From Pseudomonadota bacterium (GTDB lineage Bacteria; Desulfobacterota; Desulfobulbia; Desulfobulbales; JAGXFP01): a stretch of DNA of 64,000 nt. Position numbers and translations under genes: made by a program. Positions 37,500-46,799 of this stretch are shown here, piece after piece (positions within the stretch are counted from its first letter, which is position 1; every line of letters begins with the position of its first letter). The DNA lies in contig JAHJAA010000017.1 in the NCBI GenBank assembly GCA_018814305.1, forward strand, positions 1 to 64,000. The letters are read 5' to 3'. The notes under the pieces were generated by a model that worked only from the letters and a program-made list of their open reading frames with translations, did no database searches and was not told the DNA's origin.

Positions 37500-38278
37500 T
37501 GAGTTGCTCACGAAGAAAATTTCTCAAATCCACCCTAAAGGGGACCCTGGCAGCATCCGTTCCCCTTTCGGCCTTCCGTTTTCTTAGCCCGGCGGAAAGC
37601 AGGGCCGCTACAGAAAGCACTGGAACCCCTGGAACCCGCTGGGGTTTTATAGTCGACACCAACAAATGTGTCGGATGTGGTTTTTGCGTCAAGGCCTGCA
37701 AAAAAGAAAATGAAGTGCCCTATGATGCCCCCGTCACCCGCACCTGGGTTGAACGATACGTTGTAACCCGTGACGGCAAGGACTATATCGACTCTCCCAT
37801 GGGTGGTCGCGATGGATTTACCGACCCCAAGATTCGTGGTGAGGAGATCCCGCCGGAGGAAATCACCAAGGCCTTTTTCGTTCCAAAACTCTGCAACCAA
37901 TGCGAAAATCCGCCCTGTGTCCAGGTCTGTCCGGTTGGTGCCACCTACCAAACCGGTGACGGGGTCGTATTAGTTGATCGGTCCTGGTGTATTGGTTGTG
38001 GATATTGCATCATGGCCTGTCCTTACGGCGTGCGCTTTTTCCATCCCGTATACAGGGTGGCGGAAAAATGCACCTTCTGCTATCACCGAATCAGTAAGGG
38101 CATGAAAACGGCCTGTGTCGATGCCTGCCCTTTCGGAGCAAGACAAATCGGCAATCTTCTTGATCCAGAAGATCCCGTTGCCCAAATCGTCCAAACCCAA
38201 CGGGTAGCGGTTTTGAAAGATGAATATGGCACCAAGCCTCAGGTCTTTTATATCGGCCTGGATAAAAACGTGAGGTAA
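37496..38278 (+). CDS. Tat-exported ferredoxin-like Fe-S subunit (DsrO/NrfC/HybA type)
   Basis: 260 residues. A twin-arginine signal SRRKFLK (about 5-11) and a hydrophobic stretch precede four [4Fe-4S] sites: CVGCGFCVKACKKEN, CNQCENPPCVQVCPVGA, CIGCGYCIMACPYG and CTFCYHRISKG...CVDACPFGA. It should sit on the periplasmic face, relaying electrons between the tetrahaem cytochrome and the NrfD-like membrane subunit. No molybdopterin subunit is encoded nearby. Confidence 0.93.
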   Translation: MMSCSRRKFLKSTLKGTLAASVPLSAFRFLSPAESRAATESTGTPGTRWGFIVDTNKCVGCGFCVKACKKENEVPYDAPVTRTWVERYVVTRDGKDYIDSPMGGRDGFTDPKIRGEEIPPEEITKAFFVPKLCNQCENPPCVQVCPVGATYQTGDGVVLVDRSWCIGCGYCIMACPYGVRFFHPVYRVAEKCTFCYHRISKGMKTACVDACPFGARQIGNLLDPEDPVAQIVQTQRVAVLKDEYGTKPQVFYIGLDKNVR

Positions 38279-38282
38279 AAAA

Positions 38283-39533
38283 ATGACACCAGAACTCTTT
38301 GTCCACGGCCTGGAATGGACTGAAAAATCTCTCTATGTCTATCCCAATGAATTTATCTACTGGAGCATCCAGATCGTTATGTATCCTTACATGACGGGTC
38401 TGGTGGCCGGTGCCTTTGTTCTCTCATCCCTCTATCATGTTTTCGGTCAGCAAGATCTGAAAGATATGGCCCGGTTTTCCCTGGTCTTTTCGCTCTGCCT
38501 CTTGCCCGTCGCCATGATGCCACTTCAATTCCACCTGCAACAACCCCTCCGGGGTATTGAAGTCATGTTTACCCCCCACTTCACCTCCGCCATCGCCGCC
38601 TTCGGCATCGTTTTTTCCACCTACGCCGTTATCGTTATGAGCGAAATATGGTTTGTCTATCGAACGTATTTTGTCGAACAAATCGGCGAGTTAAAAAACG
38701 ACACCTCCGCGGCTGGTTCGATCAAACGTTGGATCTATATCATCCTTGCTCTGGGGGCCAGCGATCTCAGCGACAAGGCTGTGGCCAAAGACAAGAAAGC
38801 CGTCAAGATTCTCGCCGGGATCGGTATTCCCGTTGCCGGTTTTCTCCACGGATATGCAGGTTTTATTTTCGGTTCGGTTAAGGCAAATGCCCTGTGGATG
38901 AGTCCATTGATGCCGGTTATCTTTATCATGTCGGCAGTGGTCTCTGGTATTGCACTCTGTATGCTGACCTATATCATTATTATGGAATGGAAAAAGTTCC
39001 AAGCCGTTCTGGCCCGAGGCAAAGGCGATGAAACCGTCCTGCTCCTCCGCGGGGTCGAAATGGATGTCATGACCAAGACCGCCCGTTATCTGATTATGTT
39101 TCTGGTCGCCGCCATTTCTCTTGAGATGCTCGATCTCATCTTCCGGGGATATACGGCCATGAAATCATGGGATATCCTTCGCTCCGTCATGTTCCATGAA
39201 GATTTCGTGAAAATTTTTGTTCTGCAATACGGTCTTGGCAACTTGGTTCCCTTCATCATGCTGCTCATTCCTGGACTCACGATACGCCGAACTGTAATCG
39301 CTCTCTGCCTCGTTCTTTTCGGGGTTTTCATGATGCGGTGGAACGTGGTTATCGGCGGTCAGGCCTTTTCCCTGTCTTTTGCTGGATTCATGCATTATCA
39401 CCTGCCGATCATTCCCCACAACCTTGAGACCTTCAAGGAAGGCCTTTTCGGCGCCTTGACCGTAGCAGCAACTCCGTTTGTTCTGTTCTGGGGAATAAAT
39501 AAACTCCTCCCATCTCTGGACTTGAAACATTAA
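38283..39533 (+). CDS. NrfD/PsrC-like quinone-interacting membrane subunit
   Basis: 416 residues with about ten membrane helices, starting 4 bp after the Fe-S gene. It contains polar residues within helices typical of the NrfD family (for example LPVAMMPLQFHLQQPLRG, HGYAGFIFGSVKANALW, MHYHLPIIPHN). Its expected job is menaquinone/menaquinol exchange with the Fe-S partner. The set tetrahaem-FeS-NrfD equals the DsrJOP layout without DsrMK. A terminator closes the operon. Confidence 0.92.
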   Translation: MTPELFVHGLEWTEKSLYVYPNEFIYWSIQIVMYPYMTGLVAGAFVLSSLYHVFGQQDLKDMARFSLVFSLCLLPVAMMPLQFHLQQPLRGIEVMFTPHFTSAIAAFGIVFSTYAVIVMSEIWFVYRTYFVEQIGELKNDTSAAGSIKRWIYIILALGASDLSDKAVAKDKKAVKILAGIGIPVAGFLHGYAGFIFGSVKANALWMSPLMPVIFIMSAVVSGIALCMLTYIIIMEWKKFQAVLARGKGDETVLLLRGVEMDVMTKTARYLIMFLVAAISLEMLDLIFRGYTAMKSWDILRSVMFHEDFVKIFVLQYGLGNLVPFIMLLIPGLTIRRTVIALCLVLFGVFMMRWNVVIGGQAFSLSFAGFMHYHLPIIPHNLETFKEGLFGALTVAATPFVLFWGINKLLPSLDLKH

Positions 39534-39592
39534 CCAATAACAGGAATTCTCTTTTCCCATCCAGCAAAGAGATCCCCCTGGCCAATAAAAAA

Positions 39593-39625
39593 GCGGCTCG
39601 CAGTGAATGCGAGCCGCTTTTTTTG
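39593..39625. terminator. Bidirectional terminator after the NrfD-like gene
   Basis: GCGGCTCGC pairs with GCGAGCCGC around AGTGAAT, with TTTTTTT on the right and AAAAAA on the left. It can serve both the NrfD operon and the convergent response-regulator gene. Confidence 0.92.
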
Positions 39626-39666
39626 TGGATATTTTTTCTACGCCATCTACCGATCAGGTACTAATC

Positions 39667-40329
39667 TCATTTTTGATCAATCCTATCCATAATACCAGGA
39701 TACAATTTCCGAGCGCAATCCGGGCAAATCCCGTGACTGAATTCGGCCTGGGACCGACTACTGATATACTCCTCAATCCTGTTCCAATACCCTTTATCAT
39801 CCTTGATCCGCTTGCACGAGGCACATATCGGCAAAAGACCGTGCAGAGTATCAATACAGGCCAAGGCTTCCTCCAGTTCCATATTCCGTTTTTCCAATTC
39901 CTTATTCAGGATCATGATTCTATTCATATCTTCAAACCGGGCCACAGCAATATAAATTGCCCTTTCCAAATCATTCCGCTTGGGTGGTTTTACCAGATAG
40001 GCTGCTACCCCAACCATGCTGGCCTTTCGGATTAGTTCCTTGGATTCGTATGAGGTCAATATCACGACCGGGGTGGGGCATCTCTTTCTGATTAACCGGG
40101 CGGCCTCCAGACCATCCGTATCAGGCATCATAATATCCATCAACACCACGTCAGGTTTCAAAGCACAGACCATATCAATGCCGGTCATTCCGTCACGAGC
40201 ACACCCAACAACCTCGAACCCGCCACCATTTAATGTTTGCCTGATTGTACCTGTAACCACAGGATTATCATCCACAATGACCACTCGTAGAGTTTCATTT
40301 CTCATTTCAGTCATTCCCGGCATAAGCAT
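39667..40329 (-). CDS. Response regulator with a Cys-rich C-terminal domain
   Basis: 220 residues; several in-frame ATGs near the start, of which 40329 has GAGAGA upstream. The receiver domain has acidic DD near the N-terminus, phospho-acceptor Asp in VVLMDIMMPDTDG, Thr in LTSYE and Lys in LVKPPKR. A coiled linker leads to LPICASCKRIKDDKGYWN and FSHGICPDCARKLYP, a four-Cys motif common in deltaproteobacterial sensor and regulator proteins. No DNA-binding domain is seen. The partner kinase is not adjacent (an orphan kinase lies at 49.8-51.2 kb). Confidence 0.9.
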   Translation of the reverse strand: MLMPGMTEMRNETLRVVIVDDNPVVTGTIRQTLNGGGFEVVGCARDGMTGIDMVCALKPDVVLMDIMMPDTDGLEAARLIRKRCPTPVVILTSYESKELIRKASMVGVAAYLVKPPKRNDLERAIYIAVARFEDMNRIMILNKELEKRNMELEEALACIDTLHGLLPICASCKRIKDDKGYWNRIEEYISSRSQAEFSHGICPDCARKLYPGIMDRIDQK

Positions 40330-40851
40330 TAATCTCTCACAAAATTGTCGCTTACGTAAAAGTCACGCACCTGACATTTATCACCGAACTACGAATGGGG
40401 TCCGGTCGACTAAAGTATATAGATTTTTCGAATGTTAAAAAGCCCAACCGAGACCTTTTAAAAAGCCCTATCGGTAAATCCATGTCATCATATAATGTTC
40501 AGAGATGTCAAGCCAAAATACCCGAAAAACTATCAAATAATATCCATCAGGTGCAACGCAAAAAACTGACAAGAAGGGACATCGCCCGAAGAGAAACCCT
40601 TCGAGAAATGCTAGGGGATATTAATACCTTATGAGTACTTTTGGGTGTTTCAGACAAGGCTCTATATAAACAGTTTGCGTTAACAGCCTAGCACCTACGA
40701 TCAAGGTACTTAATTTGCTTTCCATCATATCTGGGTTCAAAAGTAATTCACAGTTCAGATAACCCACACCGCGTCATCCGTATTCATGCTCCCACTTATG
40801 TTTGGAAAGTGTGCAACAAAGGGGAAATGCGCAATAAAAGCCCTACCAATA
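40330..40851. other. Intergenic region upstream of the response-regulator gene
   Basis: Besides a doubtful 50-codon plus-strand frame (40482-40634, listed separately) and the promoter that the response-regulator gene must have, I see nothing here. Confidence 0.4.
40482..40634 (+). CDS. Doubtful small basic protein
   Basis: 50 codons from ATG 40482. The product is basic and helical in its C-terminal half (QRKKLTRRDIARRETLREML). There is no good ribosome site, and an upstream in-frame start (40395) would also work. The frame could be real because the composition is protein-like, but I have no homologue in mind. Confidence 0.25.
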   Translation: MSSYNVQRCQAKIPEKLSNNIHQVQRKKLTRRDIARRETLREMLGDINTL

Positions 40852-40883
40852 AACCAATGAACCAATGAACCAATGAACCAATG
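40852..40883. repeat. Four perfect copies of AACCAATG
   Basis: An 8-bp unit is repeated four times in tandem, beginning 36 bp beyond the stop codon of the TPR membrane protein and reaching to within 5 bp of it. It is of the slippage-prone type. In the minus sense the unit reads CATTGGTT. Confidence 0.9.
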
Positions 40884-40887
40884 AACA

Positions 40888-43011
40888 TCAATAATACTTT
40901 TTATCCTTAGTTTCATGGTTACCCATGTTCTTGTTGACAACAAACCAATTGCCGCTCTGTCGATCAAAGGCATAGGTTAACTCATATAGAAAATACATCC
41001 CGGTCGTACTTTTCTTTTCATACGACCGTGCCATAATTGAAAAGAGCAGTCGCGATGGATCATTACCGACAAGAACAATCTCCGGATTTAAGAATACCGT
41101 AGAATTATCAAGGCTAAAGGCCTTGCGAAGAATGCCCTTATAGCGTTCTTCCAACTCATCTTTTTTACCATTGATAAAAATCCTCTCTTTAACCTCTCCA
41201 ATCATTTTATCCGCTTCATTTTGGAAGACAGCAAAATCTTCATCTTCGGCATAGGGTGACGTTTTGATCAATTCAATCACTTTAGCAAAACTACCTCCAG
41301 CCTTAGCCAGATCATCAACTTTTCTCTGTTGTTCGGCTTGGGCAAAGGTCTTTTGGACGGTTCCAAGGGTGATCATCTTCACAGCCTGAGTCTTATTTTT
41401 TGCAGCTTGCGCCATTCCATCCAGATCAGTCACCCCAAACTCGGAGGCCATTACAAATGCCTTCTGGTAGGAATCGACCGCTTTCGACCACTGTGAAGCG
41501 ACAAAAGCCTGATCAGCGAGCTGAAGAAGAGCAGACACCCGTGCCTTGGAAATGGATTTTTCTAGAATAGCGGCAAGCCCTGACGGTGGAGGTGATAATA
41601 CTTGAGTGTAGTTCAGAGCATCCTGATAGAACAAGACCGCTTGGTCATAATTCCCTTCTTTAAACAAACGATCTCCGGCGGCCATCTTTTGCTCAAGGAC
41701 GGCCATCCTTGTGGTATGTTCAACTTTTGCCAAAGATTTGGCAATAGAACCCACTCCATCAAGACCACCCACTTTCAACATAGAGTCAGCCTGGGCCAGC
41801 AATTCCAAGGCACCGGTCAAATCACCTTTATCTTTTCGCTCCTGTCCCTGTGAGATCAATTCTTTAACAATCCCAGCCTGACCCTTTTTCTTGGAGGCTT
41901 TCACTGAGATCATGGACTCGGCAAAATAGGCCTGATCATGATTACTGATCAAACTTTCTACTTCTTCATATTTTCGAACAGCGTCACTGAATCGACCAGC
42001 CCCTAAAAGCTGATCAGCCTCTTCGATCATTTTCTTAGATTGAACAACTCCTTCAACCGATTCTTTCGGGACATATTGACCATCTACCAGCAGATTTCCA
42101 CTTGCCCCCTGTACGACTTGTTCAGAACTGCGAACCTTATCAATCTTGGCTAACAGTTGAAGCTTGTCCTCGCGGGAAAAAATTCTCACTCCAGCCAGTT
42201 TATCAACGATACGGTCACACTCAGCCAAAGCTTCCTGGTACTTATGTTGAGCCAGATACATTTCGACTTGCTGCCACTGATTATTGGCTGCGTTATAAAC
42301 AAAAAACTCGAAGACACTATAGGCCAATATCATAACAATACCGAGCCCGACAGCGGCAACAATCTTAACCAGATTCTTCTTGAAAGCTGCTTTCCTGCGC
42401 AAGACATCCTTCTTTTTACGAATGGAAACTTCCAACTTCCCAACATTCTCATCATGGGGATAAACTTCTTTAAAGGTGTCGAGAAGCTCTCGGGCTTTGG
42501 CAAGATCTTCCTTAATCAGCGCCGCCTCAATTCCAAACAGATATGCCTCGTATTGATCCTTGGAACTCTTCAATGCAGCAATATCTTCCCGAAGGCCCGG
42601 ATAGTCGGGAATAAGTCTACTGGCCTCTTCCAGCATATTGAGAGCACCACTGTTTCCAGTTTTTGGAAGACTCCTGGCCTCTTCAATGAGTTTGGTAACT
42701 CGGGAGTTTCTTTCGGCAAGATCCTTTCCCAAGACCATCCTGGTCGTCACATCATAATTCTCAGGGAGGTCCTGGATCAACTGATGGGCACGATGAACCC
42801 TACCCTCCTGGTAGAGGTTGTTGATTTGCCCGAAAACTTCATCAAGTTTTTCAATGGCATCTTCTCGAAGAAAAATCTCATTATCAAGTTCAGGATAGTC
42901 AGGAGCGATATCCAGAGCCTGACGTAACATGCCCAAGGCCTTCTGCAGGCTTGTACCGGTGAGTTCTTTTGCCTCAGAAACGAGTTGCACTGCCTTTTCA
43001 TGCTGGTTCAT
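40888..43011 (-). CDS. Large TPR-type membrane protein, unknown function
   Basis: 707 residues of mostly helical, tetratricopeptide-like repeats (for example EAKELTGTSLQKALGMLRQA, GNYDQAVLFYQDALNY, SQWSKAVDSYQKAFVMA). A single hydrophobic helix near 224-245 (IVAAVGLGIVMILAYSVFEFF) splits a cytoplasmic N-terminal repeat domain from a large C-terminal one. There is no signal peptide. The C-terminal 90 residues (FLNPEIVLVGNDPSRLLFSI onward) look globular. It stands between the response regulator and the second six-haem cytochrome, with no close partner. Confidence 0.85.
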   Translation of the reverse strand: MNQHEKAVQLVSEAKELTGTSLQKALGMLRQALDIAPDYPELDNEIFLREDAIEKLDEVFGQINNLYQEGRVHRAHQLIQDLPENYDVTTRMVLGKDLAERNSRVTKLIEEARSLPKTGNSGALNMLEEASRLIPDYPGLREDIAALKSSKDQYEAYLFGIEAALIKEDLAKARELLDTFKEVYPHDENVGKLEVSIRKKKDVLRRKAAFKKNLVKIVAAVGLGIVMILAYSVFEFFVYNAANNQWQQVEMYLAQHKYQEALAECDRIVDKLAGVRIFSREDKLQLLAKIDKVRSSEQVVQGASGNLLVDGQYVPKESVEGVVQSKKMIEEADQLLGAGRFSDAVRKYEEVESLISNHDQAYFAESMISVKASKKKGQAGIVKELISQGQERKDKGDLTGALELLAQADSMLKVGGLDGVGSIAKSLAKVEHTTRMAVLEQKMAAGDRLFKEGNYDQAVLFYQDALNYTQVLSPPPSGLAAILEKSISKARVSALLQLADQAFVASQWSKAVDSYQKAFVMASEFGVTDLDGMAQAAKNKTQAVKMITLGTVQKTFAQAEQQRKVDDLAKAGGSFAKVIELIKTSPYAEDEDFAVFQNEADKMIGEVKERIFINGKKDELEERYKGILRKAFSLDNSTVFLNPEIVLVGNDPSRLLFSIMARSYEKKSTTGMYFLYELTYAFDRQSGNWFVVNKNMGNHETKDKKYY

Positions 43012-43221
43012 GATCTGCCTTAAAAGAAGGAACTTCGGGGTAAGAATCTAATAAACACTCTTGAATTGACCATCGAATCATCTCTCTTGAAATGTCGATT
43101 CCATGGCGGAATTTAGGATAGCCACAATTTATATTTGCGCATATTTGCCTAAATATAACTACATTAATCCATTATTTTAAACAAATTCAAGAAGTTGTCA
43201 ATATTATCCTGAATAGTCACA

Positions 43222-43260
43222 GGGTGTTAAATAGTTTCGGATGGAAACTATTTAACACCC
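43222..43260. other. Perfect 17-bp hairpin overlapping the cytochrome stop codon
   Basis: GGGTGTTAAATAGTTTC is exactly repeated as its reverse complement (43244-43260) across a 5-nt loop. The cytochrome's TAA (43250-43248, minus) lies inside the stem. No T-tract follows in the minus sense, so it is not a classic terminator. mRNA 3'-end protection or a protein-binding dyad are alternatives. Confidence 0.6.
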
Positions 43261-44723
43261 TTATCACCATACAACAAATTCATGATTGCCGGATCTTTCT
43301 CATGATCGGCTAGAACCACATGACAGAGATCACAACCATTGGGAATAACCCGTCCCGCCTCTGTACGATGATTCCCCTCATGACACCGGAAACAGCCCCC
43401 ACCCTGCCGGTGCCCAAGGGTGCTCCCATAGGTTCCCCAATCGACATTCATTTCAGGGAAAACATTTTCCGAATAGGCCCGACCAATACCGGCAATGGCC
43501 CTGGATAATTGCTCCCACTGGAGCTGATATACCCGTGGTTCATTATCCCGATACCATGATTCAATTCGAACGGCGATGGCCTTCAGCGCCTCGGTCTGTG
43601 AGGAATATTCCAGACGAAGAGCTTCAACCGCTTGCCTTTTAATAAATGGCAGCTCGGACGAAATCAGTCCCTCGATCATTTTTTGGTCAATGGCCTCCTC
43701 CGGGGCCAGAAAGATGTGGGTAGGTCGATTATGACAATCAAGGCAGTCCATCAAGCGGAAGTCCTCAGAGGCCGGACCCTTCGGTGAAGTGTAATCACCA
43801 GTTGAAGAGAAAATAATTTCACTCCCGTCATGGTCGATCAATTTCACTTTCGTTATGGAATCGCCATCATCTGAACTCTGAAAATAAACATGATGATTAG
43901 GAGAGACATGCCAATGGATTCCCTGGGCAGCACCGGTACGATACCCTCCACTACCGACTTTCATCAAGAGCACCGTCCGGACCACGGTATTCTTTTCATC
44001 GGGCAGATATGAATCCTTCAGATATAATTTTGCGCCATGAAACATTTCCGGGCGGTGGCATTTTTCACAGACATTTCGATTGGGTCGCAATGATTTAATA
44101 GGCGTTTTCAAAGGACGATCAAAGCTGTTAAAAAGGGTAGAAAAAATCTGTTTTATACCCGACACCTTGGCCTTGGTGAACAGACCTGCATTTTCATCAA
44201 TGTGGCATTCGACACAGGATACCCTGGAATGGGGAGAATTTTGATGGGTGATATATTCCGGTTCCATCACCACGTGACAAAATTGGCCGCAAAAGCTAAC
44301 CGTTTCCGTGTATTTGTAGCCGGAAACAGAAACAACCAGAACAACCAGGGTGGTCAATGCCATAAGAAAAGAGGAGAGATAGATCAATTTACGAACCCTG
44401 GTAAATCGGCCCGGCATGCTCAATTGATCTTTGATATACTCCAAGGTAAAGAGACCAATTGCCTCCTTGTCCTTAAAAAAAAGAACCCCGATCACGGCGG
44501 TGGCCAAACCGGCCATGAAGATCGGTCCCATGACCATATAAATCAAAAAACCAAAATAGGGGTTTTCGGCCCCGCCCTTCATATCGAGAATGGCTGAAAT
44601 AACCAAAACAGGTAAAACCACTCCGGAGATGACCGACCCAGCCATGGCTACCCGACTGCTGGCCAGGGTTTTGATCAGATCTTTAATAAGCGTTGAAGAG
44701 GTGTCTAACACCTGCTTTCTCAT
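43248..44723 (-). CDS. NapC/NirT-type membrane cytochrome c with six haem motifs (paralog 2)
   Basis: 491 residues, with three membrane helices (about 27-47, 58-82, 113-135) and the same haem order as paralog 1: CGQFCH (145-150, CX3CH), CVECH (170-174), CEKCH (219-223), CLDCH (327-331), CFRCH (444-448), CDLCH (464-468). The EPEYITHQNSPHSRVSCVEC stretch corresponds to APEYTVYQRSAHSNVACVEC in paralog 1. The two share a clear ancestor but have diverged, which suggests different donors or conditions. The gene is monocistronic. Confidence 0.9.
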   Translation of the reverse strand: MRKQVLDTSSTLIKDLIKTLASSRVAMAGSVISGVVLPVLVISAILDMKGGAENPYFGFLIYMVMGPIFMAGLATAVIGVLFFKDKEAIGLFTLEYIKDQLSMPGRFTRVRKLIYLSSFLMALTTLVVLVVSVSGYKYTETVSFCGQFCHVVMEPEYITHQNSPHSRVSCVECHIDENAGLFTKAKVSGIKQIFSTLFNSFDRPLKTPIKSLRPNRNVCEKCHRPEMFHGAKLYLKDSYLPDEKNTVVRTVLLMKVGSGGYRTGAAQGIHWHVSPNHHVYFQSSDDGDSITKVKLIDHDGSEIIFSSTGDYTSPKGPASEDFRLMDCLDCHNRPTHIFLAPEEAIDQKMIEGLISSELPFIKRQAVEALRLEYSSQTEALKAIAVRIESWYRDNEPRVYQLQWEQLSRAIAGIGRAYSENVFPEMNVDWGTYGSTLGHRQGGGCFRCHEGNHRTEAGRVIPNGCDLCHVVLADHEKDPAIMNLLYGDKGVK

Positions 44724-44788
44724 AGACTACTCCAAAGCGTTATAGAGCCTAATAATTTGAAAGGTAGAAGAAACAACGGGACATGCCC

Positions 44789-46609
44789 TTACAGGGAGCA
44801 TTCCTCTGCCCCGCTCACATCTTCACCGGCCTTCTTCCTGACGGCACAATTATAAATAATATCAAGTTCTTCACGGTCCAGGGTCTCAGCCTCCAGCAGA
44901 ATCTGACTCAACTGCTCTAAAAACTGCTTTTCCTTTTGGAGCAGAAGAACCGCATCACTATAACAGTCCTCCACCAATTTCTTGATTTCTTCATCAAGGA
45001 GGCGAGCCGTCTGCTCACTGTAATTCCGAATCACCGCAGGTCCGCCTAAGAAGCTATCCTGCCCTTGTACAAAGGCCAGAGGACCTACCACATCACTCAT
45101 CCCCCAGGCACAGACCATGTTGGTGGCGATCCCGATGGCCTGCTGGAGATCCCCCTCGGCCCCGGTAGTTCGTTGCATCATCAGAATTTCCTCCGCCGCT
45201 CTCCCCCCCATCAAAATAGTAATTCGGCTGCGGAGGTACTCCCTGCTATAGGCATGCCGATCCTGAAGGGGAAGCTGTTGAGTATGCCCCATGGCTCTCC
45301 CCCTGGGGATGATGGTGATCTTGTGGAGAGGATCAGCCTCTGGGATAAATTTGGCAACGATGGCGTGACCCGCTTCATGGACAGCCATGGTCCTTTTATC
45401 CTTCTGACTAATGACCAGACCCTTGCGCTCCACGCCCATGAGAATCCGGTCCTTGGCCATATCAAAATCGCCCTGATTAATGGAGTTTTTATCGGTACGT
45501 CCAGCGATGAGCGCCGCTTCATTAACCAGACTGCACAACTCGGCACCGGTAAATCCAGGAGTACTCCGAGCCACTTCCTGAAGGTCAACACTGGCATCCA
45601 GAGGGACATTCCGGGTGTGGACTTTGAGAATCTTCTGCCTCCCCTTGATGTCGGGTGGAAGGATATTGATTATCCGGTCAAAACGTCCCGGTCGGAGCAA
45701 AGCAGGATCGAGAATATCCGGTCTGTTGGTGGCAGCCAACACGATGATGTTATCGTCCGAACCAAAGCCATCCATCTCGACCAAAAGGGCGTTTAAGGTC
45801 TGCCCTCGCTCTTCCTGACCGCCGGCACTCCCTGAACCTCCACGATGACCACCCACCGCGTCGATTTCGTCGATGAAGATAATGCAGGGTTTATTTTTCT
45901 TCGCCTCCTTGAACAGTTCACGAACCCGAGAGGCTCCTACCCCAACAAACATTTCCACAAAATCGGAACCGCTGATGCTGAAAAAAGGAACCCCCGCCTC
46001 ACCGGCAATTGCCCTGGCCAACAAGGTCTTCCCCGTTCCAGGTGGTCCCTGGAACAATACGCCTTTGGGAATTACCGCACCCAACCGATTATATTTACGG
46101 GGATTCTGCATGAAATCCACCAGTTCCAAAAGTTCCCCCTTGGCCTCTGGTATCCCGGTTACATCGCGGAAGGTAACCTGACGTCCGGATTTGGCAAAGG
46201 AGGCCTTATCCCGGGCAAAATCTGAAACTTCTCCGGCGGTTTGCCGACGGATCATCATGAACCAGACCAATAGGACAAGCGCCACTGGAATCAGCAGATT
46301 CAGAAGATTCCAAAAGGCGGAACGCCCCTCATTCCGGCCATAAATTTTGACCTTTTTTTCAAGGAGAAGCGGAAGAATCTGCTGGACATCAGGTACATAG
46401 GTAGCAAATTCACGATGGTAGGTATCGGTGTAGGCAAGCTCCCCTCCCTGAAATTTTACTTCAACCACCTCGCCGTTTTGAACCGCCGTCAAAAAATCCC
46501 AATAGGCCATATCCGGCTGGCTCTCTTCCAGTTGCCAGAAGATGTACCCTGAACCACCGACCAGAGCCAGTAATCCCAGAACAAATATCACTCTTATAAA
46601 GTTTGCCAT
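44789..46609 (-). CDS. ftsH: ATP-dependent zinc metalloprotease FtsH (copy 2)
   Basis: 606 residues, clearly FtsH. It has an N-terminal helix ([20 protein letters not shown]), a short periplasmic domain, helix 2 ([16 protein letters not shown]), Walker A GPPGTGKT, pore loop [28 protein letters not shown] and HEAGH (411-415). It lacks the Pro/Glu/Val-rich tail of copy 1 and differs in the periplasmic domain. Having two FtsH genes suggests specialised substrates. A 65-bp gap separates its stop from the six-haem cytochrome gene. Confidence 0.96.
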   Translation of the reverse strand: MANFIRVIFVLGLLALVGGSGYIFWQLEESQPDMAYWDFLTAVQNGEVVEVKFQGGELAYTDTYHREFATYVPDVQQILPLLLEKKVKIYGRNEGRSAFWNLLNLLIPVALVLLVWFMMIRRQTAGEVSDFARDKASFAKSGRQVTFRDVTGIPEAKGELLELVDFMQNPRKYNRLGAVIPKGVLFQGPPGTGKTLLARAIAGEAGVPFFSISGSDFVEMFVGVGASRVRELFKEAKKNKPCIIFIDEIDAVGGHRGGSGSAGGQEERGQTLNALLVEMDGFGSDDNIIVLAATNRPDILDPALLRPGRFDRIINILPPDIKGRQKILKVHTRNVPLDASVDLQEVARSTPGFTGAELCSLVNEAALIAGRTDKNSINQGDFDMAKDRILMGVERKGLVISQKDKRTMAVHEAGHAIVAKFIPEADPLHKITIIPRGRAMGHTQQLPLQDRHAYSREYLRSRITILMGGRAAEEILMMQRTTGAEGDLQQAIGIATNMVCAWGMSDVVGPLAFVQGQDSFLGGPAVIRNYSEQTARLLDEEIKKLVEDCYSDAVLLLQKEKQFLEQLSQILLEAETLDREELDIIYNCAVRKKAGEDVSGAEECSL

Positions 46610-46799
46610 ATGTACTGTTCTCTCTTCCTGAAGGTATCCCTAGTGTTACAAAACCGGCCACCAGGATAATAACTGTCCAGCTACAGCACCTGGGTTGTGT
46701 CCCATTGTCACTTCGAGCTGGATATTTACCCAGGATCATTTTTCCATCACTTTTTAGCAGTGTATTCAATCCTGCGAGAAGCTTCAACTAGAAGCGTGA

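Noticed and set aside
31599-40883. CRISPR arrays
   Set aside because: The tandem repeats found (7-bp and 8-bp units) have no spacers, and no cas gene is present.
40755-40973. 73-codon minus-strand frame with WFIGSLVHWFIG repeats
   Set aside because: It is a translation of the AACCAATG tandem repeat and overlaps the 3' end of the TPR gene.
45065-45796. 243-codon plus-strand frame inside the second ftsH
   Set aside because: Antisense shadow of a strongly conserved coding region with high codon bias.
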